A stretch of 64,000 nt of DNA, taken from assembly GCA_003612585.1 (NCBI GenBank), contig RAZH01000006.1, positions 172,514 through 236,513 on the forward strand, in the 5' to 3' direction. Shown here piece after piece: positions 25,005 through 33,681 of the stretch; position 1 is the first letter of the stretch; each line of letters starts with the position of its first letter. Source of the DNA: a bacterium 1XD42-54. GTDB lineage: Bacteria; Bacillota; Clostridia; Lachnospirales; Lachnospiraceae. A program made the translations under genes and the position numbers. The notes beneath the pieces are model-generated. The model had not been told where the DNA came from. It did not search any database and saw only the letters and a program-made list of their open reading frames with translations.

Positions 25005-26354
25005 ATGGCATATATTGAGATTCCCGAAAAGGCAGAGCAGATTTTGCAGACGCTGCATCAGAACGGATTTGAAGCCTACGTGGTAGGGGGCTGTGTCCGT
25101 GATTCGATTCTCGGACGCAATCCTGAGGACTGGGATGTGACAACTTCGGCTTCTCCCGTTCAGGTAAAGGCTCTGTTTGCACGGACGATTGATACAGGGA
25201 TTGCACATGGAACGGTTACAGTGCTTTTGGGGAAAGAGGCTTTCGAGGTGACCACGTATCGTATTGACGGGGCGTACGAGGACTGTCGTCATCCCAAGGA
25301 GGTCATTTTTACGCCGAATCTGGAGGAAGATTTGAAGCGGCGCGATTTTACCATCAACGCTATGGCATATTCTCATGAGACAGGTCTGGTGGACAAATTT
25401 GGGGGCATGGAAGATCTGAAAAACAGAAAAATCCGCTGTGTGGGAAACGCACGGGAGCGTTTTTCCGAGGATGCTTTACGCATGATGCGCGCGGTTCGTT
25501 TTGCGGCGCAGCTTGGATTTTCACTGGAGGATGACGTGCGGGAGGCAATTCGTGAGATGGCGGATGCACTTGATCAGATCAGTGCGGAGCGGATTCAGGT
25601 GGAACTGGTAAAGCTGCTGACATCACCGAACCCTCATTGGTTCCGGCTGGCGTATGAATGCGGAATCACCTCTGTGATGATGCCGGAATTTGACCGGATT
25701 ATGGTACAGCGACAGAATAATTCGCATCATATTTATACGACGGGGGTACACACACTTGTGGCGCTGGAAAATATCCCGGCGGATAAGGTGCTGCGCCTTA
25801 CGATGCTGTTTCATGATATGGGCAAGCCGGAGGTTTGTGTGACAGATGAAAATGACAAGGATCATTTCAAGGGACATGCTGTCTGTAGCGAAAAGATTGC
25901 AGAACGAATCATGAGAAACCTCAAATTTGATAATGATACGATGCGTAAGGTGTGCAATCTGGTGCGCAACCATTCGTGGTACCCGCAGCTGACCGGCAAG
26001 GATGTGCGGTTGTGTGCCTACCGGATAGGACCGGAGTTGTTTGATTTGTTTCTGCTTGTGAAGCGGGCGGATATTATGGCACATCATCCGGATGTTGTAG
26101 AACAAAAGCTGATTTATCTGAAAGAGGTGGAACATATCTGGACCGATATCCGCCTGCACGGAGACTGCCTTTCTTTAAGGGAGATGGAGCTTGGTGGGAA
26201 AGATCTGCTTGCAGACGGCATGAAGCCAGGGCCGGAGGTTGGGAAGCTTCTCAATCTGTTGCTGCTGGAAGTGCTGGAGTATCCAGAGCGCAATAAACGC
26301 GAATATCTTCTGGAAAGAAGCAGGGAATTGCGGATTGCCAGAAATATGAAATAG
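25005..26354 (+). CDS. cca: CCA tRNA nucleotidyltransferase with HD domain
   Basis: This 449-residue class II nucleotidyltransferase adds or repairs the 3' CCA of tRNAs. It has VVGGCVRDSILG, the metal-binding EDWDVTT, the RRDFTINAMAY motif, and the head/neck RMMRAVRFAAQLGF. An HD phosphohydrolase domain (MLFHDMGKP, at about 265) follows. The HD domain may remove 2',3'-cyclic phosphates. The start at 25005 follows AAAGGGCAAA; an upstream ATG lies in the promoter. Confidence 0.94.
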   Translation: MAYIEIPEKAEQILQTLHQNGFEAYVVGGCVRDSILGRNPEDWDVTTSASPVQVKALFARTIDTGIAHGTVTVLLGKEAFEVTTYRIDGAYEDCRHPKEVIFTPNLEEDLKRRDFTINAMAYSHETGLVDKFGGMEDLKNRKIRCVGNARERFSEDALRMMRAVRFAAQLGFSLEDDVREAIREMADALDQISAERIQVELVKLLTSPNPHWFRLAYECGITSVMMPEFDRIMVQRQNNSHHIYTTGVHTLVALENIPADKVLRLTMLFHDMGKPEVCVTDENDKDHFKGHAVCSEKIAERIMRNLKFDNDTMRKVCNLVRNHSWYPQLTGKDVRLCAYRIGPELFDLFLLVKRADIMAHHPDVVEQKLIYLKEVEHIWTDIRLHGDCLSLREMELGGKDLLADGMKPGPEVGKLLNLLLLEVLEYPERNKREYLLERSRELRIARNMK

Positions 26355-26385
26355 GAAAATACGATAGAAAATGAGGGCGTAAATC

Positions 26386-26874
26386 ATGAAATCACCGCTT
26401 ACAACACTTTGTTATGTAGAAAAGGACGAGCAGTATCTGATGTTGCATCGGATCAGCAAAAAGAATGATGTAAATAAAGATAAATGGATCGGAATCGGTG
26501 GACATTTTGAGGACGGAGAAAGTCCGGAGGAGTGTCTTTTGCGTGAGGCAAAGGAAGAGACCGGGCTGACGCTTACTGCGTGGAAATTTCGGGGTATTGT
26601 GACTTTTATTGCGAACGGATGGCCGCCGGAATATATGTGTCTGTACACGGCAGACGGGTTTACAGGCGAGATGATTTCCTGTACGGAAGGAACGCTGGAG
26701 TGGGTGCCGAAGTCAGAGCTTATGAATCTGAATCTGTGGGAAGGTGACAAAATTTTTCTGAAGCTCATGGCACAGGATGCTCCGTTTTTTTCTCTGAAGC
26801 TGATGTATGACGGAGATACACTGACGTATGCGTCGCTGGACGGAAGAGAAATTACGCCGGAAGCCTGGATTTGA
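26386..26874 (+). CDS. NUDIX hydrolase (MutT/MTH1-like)
   Basis: This is a 162-residue enzyme with an intact Nudix box GGHFEDGESPEECLLREAKEE followed by TGL. The N-terminus (TTLCYVEKDEQYLMLHR) and late WVPKSEL segment match 8-oxo-dGTP diphosphatase-type members that clean oxidised nucleotides. The exact substrate cannot be read from sequence. It lies 31 bp after cca and overlaps the region before the first DMT transporter, so all may be co-transcribed. Confidence 0.88.
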   Translation: MKSPLTTLCYVEKDEQYLMLHRISKKNDVNKDKWIGIGGHFEDGESPEECLLREAKEETGLTLTAWKFRGIVTFIANGWPPEYMCLYTADGFTGEMISCTEGTLEWVPKSELMNLNLWEGDKIFLKLMAQDAPFFSLKLMYDGDTLTYASLDGREITPEAWI

Positions 26875-26900
26875 TTACGAATGATAAAGAGGAGAATGTT

Positions 26901-27818
26901 ATGAAAAGGACGTCGTCTGTGAAGAGTCCCCTTCTGTTGTTTTTGACAGCAATTATATGGGGGACGGCTTTTGTTGCCCAAAGTGTCGGAATGGACTATG
27001 TGGGGCCGTTTACGTTTAACTTTGTGCGAAGTGTGATTGGCGGAGCAGTGCTGATTCCGTGTGTTTTTTTGCTTGACAGGTTTCGGGGGCTGGATGGAGC
27101 AGGCAGTGAAAAAATATATACCTGGCATCAAAAAGAATTATTTGCCGGCGGAATCTGCTGCGGTGTGGCCTTATTTATAGCCAGCAATTTACAGCAGTTT
27201 GGTATTCAGTATACAACAGTGGGTAAGGCAGGGTTTATCACCGCATTGTATATTGTTATTGTTCCGGTGATCGGAGTTTTTACAAAAAAGACAACAGGGT
27301 ACAAAATTTGGCTCAGTGTGCTTCTGGCGGTGGCCGGGCTGTATCTTCTGTGTATCACGGAAGGCTTTTCAGTGGGGACCGGCGACTTTTTGGTATTTCT
27401 CTGTGCACTTTGTTTTTCAGTACATATTCTGATTATTGATTACTTCTCACCCAAAGTAGACGGTGTGCGGATGTCGTGTATTCAGTTTTTTGTGTGCGGC
27501 CTGCTTTCGGGAATTGCGATGGTGTTTACGGAACAGTTTGAGTTCCATGCAGTTCTGACGGCTTGGATGCCGCTTTTGTATGCGGGCGTTATGTCCTGTG
27601 GTGTAGCGTATACGTTGCAGATTGTGGGACAAAAGGGAATGGACCCGACCGTTGCCTCTCTTATTTTGAGTCTGGAATCAGTAGTTTCAGTGCTTTCTGG
27701 ATGGCTTTTGCTGAATCAGAAGCTCAGTCTTCGCGAGTTGGCGGGATGTGTTTTGATGTTTGTGGCAATTATTCTGGCACAGATTCCGAAGAAGCCGAAA
27801 AAGGAAGAGAACACGTAA
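26901..27818 (+). CDS. DMT-family (EamA) transporter
   Basis: This 305-residue membrane protein has about ten helices in two EamA repeats (LLLFLTAIIWGTAFVAQS in the first; VMSCGVAYTLQIVGQKGM in the second). Members export metabolites such as amino acids or nucleosides; the substrate is not predictable. The ATG at 26901 follows AAAGAGGAGAATG. It is followed by a second, divergent DMT gene 42 bp on. Confidence 0.88.
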   Translation: MKRTSSVKSPLLLFLTAIIWGTAFVAQSVGMDYVGPFTFNFVRSVIGGAVLIPCVFLLDRFRGLDGAGSEKIYTWHQKELFAGGICCGVALFIASNLQQFGIQYTTVGKAGFITALYIVIVPVIGVFTKKTTGYKIWLSVLLAVAGLYLLCITEGFSVGTGDFLVFLCALCFSVHILIIDYFSPKVDGVRMSCIQFFVCGLLSGIAMVFTEQFEFHAVLTAWMPLLYAGVMSCGVAYTLQIVGQKGMDPTVASLILSLESVVSVLSGWLLLNQKLSLRELAGCVLMFVAIILAQIPKKPKKEENT

Positions 27819-27860
27819 AAAGATGATAAAAGATGGAAGGAAGAGGACGGAAAGAGAAAA

Positions 27861-28760
27861 GTGAGAATGACAAATTTGACGGGCATGTTTTTTGCCATTG
27901 TTGGCGGCATACTCTGGGGTGTTTCCGGAGTATGCGGTCAGTTTTTATTTCAGAATAAAGAGGTTACAGCCGGTTGGTTGGTTCCGGTCCGGCTGCTTTT
28001 TGCCGGTTTTTTTCTGCTTTGTTATTTCCTGATTCGGGACAGAAAGCAGGCAGTGGAAGTCTGGAAGGACAGACGAAATGCGCGGGATGTTGTGATCTAC
28101 GGGTTTGCGGGCCTGATGTTTTGCCAGTTTTCGTATTTTCAGACGATTGAATGGTCCAATGCCGGGACGGCAACTGTAATCGAGTATCTCGGACCGGCGC
28201 TCATTGTCGTTTATGTCTGTATTTCGGCGCGCAGACGGCCGGAAGCCAAGGAGGTGGTTTCTGTGCTGCTGGCGCTTGGCGGTATTTTTCTGATTGCGAC
28301 ACATGGAAATCCTAGTACGCTTGTACTGTCTCAGAAGGCGCTGATTATGGGATTGCTGTCAGCTGTTTCCGTTGTTATTTATACCGTTCAGCCAGAACGC
28401 CTCTTGAAACAGTTTCACGCACCGCTGATTCTTGCGTGGGGAATGCTGATTGGAGGGATTGCGCTGTGCGCAGTGTTTCAGCCGTGGAAGCACATGCCTG
28501 TTCTGGACAGTCAGATGCTGGCAGTGCTGTTTTATATTATTGTATTTGGTACAATGGCAGGGTTTTCGATGTACATGCACAGCGTAAAGCTGATTGGTTC
28601 GGTGAAGGCCTCTCTGTTTGCCTGCGTGGAGCCGGTGGCAGCGACGCTGCTTTCTGCGGTATGGATGAAGGTGCGTTTTACTGCGGTTGATCTGCTGGGT
28701 TTTTTGATGATTTTAGCGACGATTTTTATCCTTGCGATTCCAACTGGAAAAACGAAATAG
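27861..28760 (+). CDS. DMT-family (EamA) transporter
   Basis: This 299-residue ten-helix EamA protein begins near LTGMFFAIVGGILWGVSGVC. The second repeat includes FGTMAGFSMYMHSVKLIGSV and the conserved FACVEPVAATLLSAVW. It resembles YicL/RhaT-like exporters but the substrate is unknown. The start is a GTG at 27861; the ATG at 27867 is possible too. The tandem with the previous DMT gene suggests paired paralogues or a heteromer. Confidence 0.86.
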   Translation: MRMTNLTGMFFAIVGGILWGVSGVCGQFLFQNKEVTAGWLVPVRLLFAGFFLLCYFLIRDRKQAVEVWKDRRNARDVVIYGFAGLMFCQFSYFQTIEWSNAGTATVIEYLGPALIVVYVCISARRRPEAKEVVSVLLALGGIFLIATHGNPSTLVLSQKALIMGLLSAVSVVIYTVQPERLLKQFHAPLILAWGMLIGGIALCAVFQPWKHMPVLDSQMLAVLFYIIVFGTMAGFSMYMHSVKLIGSVKASLFACVEPVAATLLSAVWMKVRFTAVDLLGFLMILATIFILAIPTGKTK

Positions 28761-28893
28761 TATTGGCAGGGGGCAAAGGGTATTGTATATAGAAACACAA
28801 GGAAAAGCAGCTTAAGAAGAAACATAAAAGCAAGAGACTGTTAAGAGAAAATCGAGATAAGTAACTGTATCGAAACAGAAGGAGCAGGAAGCG

Positions 28894-29829
28894 TTGGGAA
28901 TAGAGGGTATGCAGACAAGAGCGGAAGAAATTTTTAAGGAATGTACTTTATGCCCGCGGGAATGCAGGGCAGACCGCGCAGCAGGAAAAGTGGGGCGTTG
29001 CCATGTCGGGGCGGTGGTTCGTGTAGCCAGGGCGGCGTTGCATATGTGGGAGGAGCCTTGTATTTCAGGTACAGAGGGTTCCGGCGCCGTATTTTTTTCA
29101 GGATGTTCTCTTGGATGTATTTATTGTCAGAATCGTGAAATTTCCGGTGGGAAGAGTGGGCTGGATATTTCGGTTACACGCCTTGCCGAGATTTTTCTGG
29201 AGTTGCAGGCGCAAAAGGCAAATAACATTAATCTTGTGACCGCAGGACATTATGTGCCGCAGGTTGTGCAGGCGCTTACAATGGCAAAAGACTCGGGGCT
29301 TGGCATTCCGATTGTCTATAACAGCAGTGGTTATGAAAAAGTGGAGACTTTACGTATGCTGGAAGGTCTGGTGGATATTTATCTGCCGGACTTTAAATAT
29401 ATAAGTTCAAAGCTGGCCGAACAGTATTCCGGTGCCAGCGATTATCCGGAAATTGCGAAGGCTGGGATTCAGGAAATGGTGCGGCAGCAGCCAGAGCCGC
29501 GGTTTGATGAGCGTGGCAGGATGACGAAGGGCGTTGTGGTACGCCATTTGCTGCTTCCGGGCCATGTGCGGGAGGCGAAAAGTGTTGTTGAATATTTGTA
29601 TACAATGTACAGGAAACAGATTTATATCAGTATGATGAATCAGTACACACCAGGGGCTGGCGTTGAAAATGATCCGCTTTTATACCGCAGGGTTACAAAA
29701 AGAGAGTATGAACGTCTGTTGGACTTTGCCGGGGAAATTGGCATTACGCAGGGGTTTTACCAGGAGGGAGACACGGCAGAGGAAAGTTTTATTCCGGCGT
29801 TTGATTGTCAGGGAGTAGCAAAGCGATAG
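28894..29829 (+). CDS. Radical SAM protein (PflA-like, YgiQ/AMMECR1-associated type)
   Basis: This 311-residue enzyme carries the radical SAM cluster CSLGCIYC (about residue 71-78). It also has an N-terminal Cys set (CTLCPRECRADRAAGKVGRC) typical of putative pyruvate-formate-lyase-activating-like proteins. Later motifs include NLVTAGHYVPQ and VVRHLLLPGH. The substrate is unknown. The start is a TTG at 28894 after AAGGAGCAGG; the ATG at 28909 is an alternative. It precedes rlmD by 84 bp. Confidence 0.85.
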   Translation: MGIEGMQTRAEEIFKECTLCPRECRADRAAGKVGRCHVGAVVRVARAALHMWEEPCISGTEGSGAVFFSGCSLGCIYCQNREISGGKSGLDISVTRLAEIFLELQAQKANNINLVTAGHYVPQVVQALTMAKDSGLGIPIVYNSSGYEKVETLRMLEGLVDIYLPDFKYISSKLAEQYSGASDYPEIAKAGIQEMVRQQPEPRFDERGRMTKGVVVRHLLLPGHVREAKSVVEYLYTMYRKQIYISMMNQYTPGAGVENDPLLYRRVTKREYERLLDFAGEIGITQGFYQEGDTAEESFIPAFDCQGVAKR

Positions 29830-29913
29830 GCGTAGAAAAAAGGCGGAAATCTGTTGAAATAGGTAGAATAGAAAACAAGAGAGCTAAGGAAGAAACAGGG
29901 AAAGGGAGAAGCT

Positions 29914-31500
29914 ATGACAGAAGTGACTGGAAAAAGGAAACAGAAGCAGAAACAAAAAAACGGGAAAAGGATAGCAGAAAAGAAGATAGGAACCGAGGCG
30001 AAGACGCGAAAGCCAGAAGAAAAGGAAAAGACCGGAGGAAAGGTGAGAAAGAAAAAAGCACGAGAGAAAACACCGAGTGCGGGAGCCGGGAAGTGTCCGG
30101 TGGCAGCGCGTTGCGGCGGATGTCAGTATCTGGATATTTCATATGAAAAGCAGCTGTCTCTGAAACAGAGACAGGTAGAAAAACTTTTGTCTTCTTATTG
30201 TCCGGTACATAAAATTGAGGGGATGGAGCATCCGTTTCATTATCGGAACAAAGTGCATGCAGTTTTTGCACATCGCCGCGACGGTTCTGTCATTTCCGGA
30301 ACTTACGAAGAAGGAACGCATGATGTGGTACCGGTAGAAACATGTTTACTTGAGCATGAAAAGGCAGATGAAATTATCGGAAGCATCCGGGTTTTATTAA
30401 AATCTTTCAAAATTAAAATCTACAATGAGGATACCGGTTATGGTATTTTTCGTCATGCTCTGGTTCGTACTGCGCATCAGACGCGACAGATCATGGTGGT
30501 ACTTGTGCTGGGCTCGCCCATTTTGCCATCCAAGAACAATTTTGTGAAAGCTCTTCTTGCGTTACATCCGGAGATTACAACAGTTGTACTTAATGTCAAT
30601 GACAAAAAAACAAGTATGGTTTTGGGAGAGAAAGAGACGGTTCTCTATGGGAAAGGATATATTGAGGATATCCTTTGCGGATGCCGTTTCCGAATTTCGG
30701 CAAAATCTTTTTATCAGATTAATTCCATTCAGACAGAAAAGCTTTATGCGAAGGCTATGGAGCTGGCTAATCTGACCGGAAAAGAGCGTGTGATTGATGC
30801 ATACTGCGGGATTGGCACGATCGGTCTGATAGCAGCAAAACAGGCCGGACAAGTGATTGGTGTGGAATTGAATCGCGATGCAGTTCGCGATGCGATCCGT
30901 AATGCAAAAGCAAATGGAGCAACGAATATTCGATTTTACCAGAATGATGCAGGAATGTTTATGGTGCAGATGGCTGAAGCGGGAGAGAAGGCCGATGTTG
31001 TGATTATGGACCCACCTCGCTCGGGCAGTGATGAAGCGTTTCTGGCTTCTGTCGTCAAATTATCGCCAGAGAAAATCGTGTACATATCCTGTAATCCGGA
31101 AACGCAGGCAAGAGATCTTGGGTATTTGACAAAGTGTGGGTATTGCGCGGTGGGGGGATGGCCGTTTGATCTTTTTCCTTGGACGGGGCATGTTGAGACA
31201 GTTGTTCTTTTGTCCCAACAGAAGCCGGATGACACGATAGAGATCGACTTAGACCTGGACGAGCTGGATGCTACCAGTGCCGAGTTGAAAGCAACCTATC
31301 AGGAAATCAAAGATTATGTGCTGAAAGAATTTGGCTTGAAGGTTTCAAGTTTATATATTTCTCAGGTAAAACGCAAATGTGGAATTGAAGTGGGAGAAAA
31401 CTATAATCTTCCAAAATCAGAAAATGCAAGAGTTCCACAATGCCCGAAAGAGAAGGAAGAAGCTATCAAGGCTGCCCTGAAATATTTTGCGATGATCTAA
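29914..31500 (+). CDS. rlmD: 23S rRNA m5U methyltransferase (RlmD/RumA family) with an element-derived C-terminus
   Basis: This is a 528-residue class I m5U methyltransferase. Residues 1-60 form a very basic Lys/Glu tail. An iron-sulfur Cys set (CPVAARCGGC) follows, then the SAM motif (VIDAYCGIGTIGL), MDPPRSGSDEA, and the catalytic Cys in YISCNPETQARDL. The normal enzyme should end shortly after HVETVVLLS (residue 426 onward). Here about 95 more residues follow, including KVSSLYISQVKRKCGIEVG and a final ALKYFAMI. I infer that this tail came with the mobile element integrated at 31192-31199. The methyltransferase core looks complete, so activity is probably kept. Confidence 0.88.
   Translation: MTEVTGKRKQKQKQKNGKRIAEKKIGTEAKTRKPEEKEKTGGKVRKKKAREKTPSAGAGKCPVAARCGGCQYLDISYEKQLSLKQRQVEKLLSSYCPVHKIEGMEHPFHYRNKVHAVFAHRRDGSVISGTYEEGTHDVVPVETCLLEHEKADEIIGSIRVLLKSFKIKIYNEDTGYGIFRHALVRTAHQTRQIMVVLVLGSPILPSKNNFVKALLALHPEITTVVLNVNDKKTSMVLGEKETVLYGKGYIEDILCGCRFRISAKSFYQINSIQTEKLYAKAMELANLTGKERVIDAYCGIGTIGLIAAKQAGQVIGVELNRDAVRDAIRNAKANGATNIRFYQNDAGMFMVQMAEAGEKADVVIMDPPRSGSDEAFLASVVKLSPEKIVYISCNPETQARDLGYLTKCGYCAVGGWPFDLFPWTGHVETVVLLSQQKPDDTIEIDLDLDELDATSAELKATYQEIKDYVLKEFGLKVSSLYISQVKRKCGIEVGENYNLPKSENARVPQCPKEKEEAIKAALKYFAMI
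31192..31199 (+). other. Putative attL core GTTGAGAC within rlmD
   Basis: The 8-bp sequence codes for Val-Glu and the start of Thr in HVETVV of rlmD (codons 427-429). The same 8 bp in the same phase occurs at 48719-48726. Short identity cores are usual for large serine recombinases. Confidence 0.6.
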
Positions 31501-31531
31501 GGACATCGATGATTTCAAGGAGGAATAGCAC

Positions 31532-31903
31532 ATGAAAAGCACATTTGAAAAAATGGGTGGAACCTACACACTTGGTGCAGACGGAATTTACTATCCGAAT
31601 CTTGTTAGTACAGATGAAAAACCGCATTATGGGAAATATGGAATGATGCGGAAAACGTATCTGAAAGAGCATCGTCCGGCAATGTATTCACTGTATATGT
31701 TGGAAGACAGATTGACAGAACATCTGAATTTTGTCGACGATGAAGCGCAGGAGCGGATGGTTATTCTGGTACGTCAGATGATGGAGAGGCAGGGCATTAC
31801 GGAAGAATTGAAAGCTCGTGATCAGATGAAATGGGTCAGGGCGGTAAATAATATCCGGAATGCTGCAGAAGAGATTGTGCGTCATGAAATAATTTATAAA
31901 TAA
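31532..31903 (+). CDS. tnpV: TnpV family transposon protein
   Basis: This 123-residue protein matches the TnpV pattern: MKSTFEKMGGTYTLGADGIY, KYGMMRKTYLKEHRPAMYS, and the end MKWVRAVNNIRNAAEEIV. TnpV proteins are small cargo of Clostridial mobile elements with no established function. It follows the rlmD tail by 31 bp, with AAGGAGGAATAGCAC before the ATG, and is probably the first gene at the element's left end. Confidence 0.85.
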   Translation: MKSTFEKMGGTYTLGADGIYYPNLVSTDEKPHYGKYGMMRKTYLKEHRPAMYSLYMLEDRLTEHLNFVDDEAQERMVILVRQMMERQGITEELKARDQMKWVRAVNNIRNAAEEIVRHEIIYK

Positions 31904-31910
31904 TAGCTGA

Positions 31911-31937
31911 GGGACTGTTGGACAGTCCCTTTGTTAT
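31911..31937 (+). terminator. Terminator after tnpV
   Basis: GGGACTGT (31911-31918) pairs with ACAGTCCC (31922-31929) around TGG, followed by TTTGTTATT. It insulates the following ATPase unit. Confidence 0.7.
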
Positions 31938-32073
31938 TTCTTGGTAGCTAAAACTGGTGACAGGTGTTAATGACATAATTCGCGTTAAATACATATATTT
32001 TATTTGATTTTTATTGAAATAAGCTATGGTAAAGTTGAAAATCGTAAAAAAATACGAAAATATAAAATAACTA

Positions 32074-32102
32074 TTGACAGATTGGATGGGGGAAGGTATA
32101 AT
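32074..32102 (+). promoter_or_regulatory. Consensus promoter of the ATPase cluster
   Basis: TTGACA (32074-32079), an exact 17-bp spacer and TATAAT (32097-32102) are both perfect. The start point would be about 20 bp before the ATPase ATG, giving a very short leader. Confidence 0.85.
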
Positions 32103-32130
32103 CCAAGATGTAGAAAGGTATGGTGTAATT

Positions 32131-33405
32131 ATGTTTGTTTCATTTTCAGTAGGAAATACAGGTCCATTCAAGGAGATAACTGGAATCACAACCCTTGCGG
32201 AGAATTTGAAAAAAGAGTTCTTAGAGGAAAATACATTTGAAGTCTCTGGACAGAACTATAATAAAATTTCATACATTTATGGAGCAAATGGTTCTGGAAA
32301 AACAAATTATTTGGCAGCACTTACGAAAATGCAGAAGATGATAATAATGTCTACTGTGTTGGGAGCTAATAATAATAAGCTATTAGAAGTTCCTGCAATT
32401 AAGAAAGAACTAGCAGCACCAATCGAAACTTTTAAGTTTGATATTGATTGTAAAAGTAAAGAGACGTATTTTGAGATTCAGGTGATTATCGAGGAAATTT
32501 TATACACTTATTCATTTGCAATTCAGGATGGAAAAATTCAAAAAGAGCTTTTGACCAAAAAGAAGAAACGGACAGAAGTACTTATTAAGAGGACTTCTCC
32601 AAAATATGAAGACATAGTACTTCGCTCCGGATTGTCTAGTTTCAAGAATATGGTATCTGTTGTTAGAGAAGACGCATTATGCTTGGCAATGGCGGCTATG
32701 TTAAACAATCCTTTAGCAAGTATGATTCTGAATGAAATAATGAATTATCGTGTGATAAATATGGCTTCGGTTGGAAATGCACCGGATTTTGATGAAGAAA
32801 ATACTAATGAGGAAGCAATAGAAAGATATCTCAAGTATTTAAAAATAGCTGATCCCACATTGACAAATTTAAAGGTTGATTTGGAATCAAAAATGGATAA
32901 ACATGTATTGAGTGAAGACGATTTAGAGAACAAAGAGCTGGTCATCAAAAACATACATGTAAGTGTTCAATCACTTCATGCTACTTACAAAGATCATAAA
33001 CAAGTTGGGGAGATAGAACTTCCATTTTTGAAGTATGAATCAAATGGAACTATTCGAATGCTGAGAGTTTTACCTGCTATTTTTGAGGCATTAGATGCTG
33101 GAAGTACGTTATTTATTGATGAAATAGAGAATGGTTTACATCCTAATTTAGTAAAGCTTTTAGCTGGTTTGTTTAATTCTAATGAATCTAATCCGCATCA
33201 TGCACAGTTAATATGTACAACACATGACACATTGCTACTCGATGGAGTACGGAGAGATCAGGTATGGTTTACAGATAAGAACCAGTATGGAGAAACAAGC
33301 ATGTGCAGATTAAGCGATTATCCAAATGTGAGAAGCAATGATAATATTGCTGCGAAATACTTACAAGGAGTATTTGGAGCGATTCCCAATACTCAGAATT
33401 TGTAA
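32131..33405 (+). CDS. AAA15/OLD-like family ATPase
   Basis: This is a 424-residue ABC/SMC-type ATPase without a coiled coil. Walker A GANGSGKTN lies near residue 53 and Walker B TLFIDEIENGLHP near residue 330. A switch His is in ICTTHDTLLLD. The N-terminus FVSFSVGNTGPFKEI fits COG1106-type ATPases seen in phage-defence and abortive-infection loci. There is no TOPRIM nuclease domain. The ATG at 32131 has AAAGGTATGG upstream. The usual RloB partner is absent; instead a structured non-coding segment and an unknown protein follow. The role is inferred from family and context. Confidence 0.8.
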   Translation: MFVSFSVGNTGPFKEITGITTLAENLKKEFLEENTFEVSGQNYNKISYIYGANGSGKTNYLAALTKMQKMIIMSTVLGANNNKLLEVPAIKKELAAPIETFKFDIDCKSKETYFEIQVIIEEILYTYSFAIQDGKIQKELLTKKKKRTEVLIKRTSPKYEDIVLRSGLSSFKNMVSVVREDALCLAMAAMLNNPLASMILNEIMNYRVINMASVGNAPDFDEENTNEEAIERYLKYLKIADPTLTNLKVDLESKMDKHVLSEDDLENKELVIKNIHVSVQSLHATYKDHKQVGEIELPFLKYESNGTIRMLRVLPAIFEALDAGSTLFIDEIENGLHPNLVKLLAGLFNSNESNPHHAQLICTTHDTLLLDGVRRDQVWFTDKNQYGETSMCRLSDYPNVRSNDNIAAKYLQGVFGAIPNTQNL

Positions 33406-33413
33406 TAAAAAAA

Positions 33414-33635
33414 GAACCAAAGCGCCAACTTTGGTTCAGGTGGTAGATATCTACCAAATGTAGTAACCATGGACGAAATGACCATGGCGCAATATAAAAT
33501 AATCCAAACCAATAATACCATGGTTACTACAAACTTTCAATAAAAATTTAATACAGGAGAGATAAAATATATGACGGAATTGTAGTAATATGGTAGCTAT
33601 TGCGCCATTAAATTTATAAGTACTTTGGTCATTTC
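33414..33635. ncRNA. Highly structured non-coding segment, candidate ncRNA
   Basis: This 222-bp stretch is dense in exact inverted repeats. GAACCAAAG/CTTTGGTTC (33414-33437) is a 9-bp stem, and GGTAGATATCTACC is a 14-bp palindrome (33442-33455). GTAGTAACCATGG (33460-33472) pairs with 33518-33530 over 13 bp. ATGGCGCAATA (33484-33494) pairs with 33598-33608, and GAAATGACCA (33475-33484) with 33626-33635. No reading frame with a ribosome site is present. It fills the gap between the ATPase and the 308-residue protein. It could be an RNA component or an operator/leader for the downstream gene; transcription is not shown. Confidence 0.5.
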
Positions 33636-33681
33636 TCCTTTTCATATAGATATATTTTTTATATAAAATGGAGGAAATAAT

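Noticed and set aside
33406..33681. CRISPR array or type III antitoxin repeat array in the structured gap
   Set aside because: The repeats are inverted, of different sequence and length, with no regular direct period or spacers.
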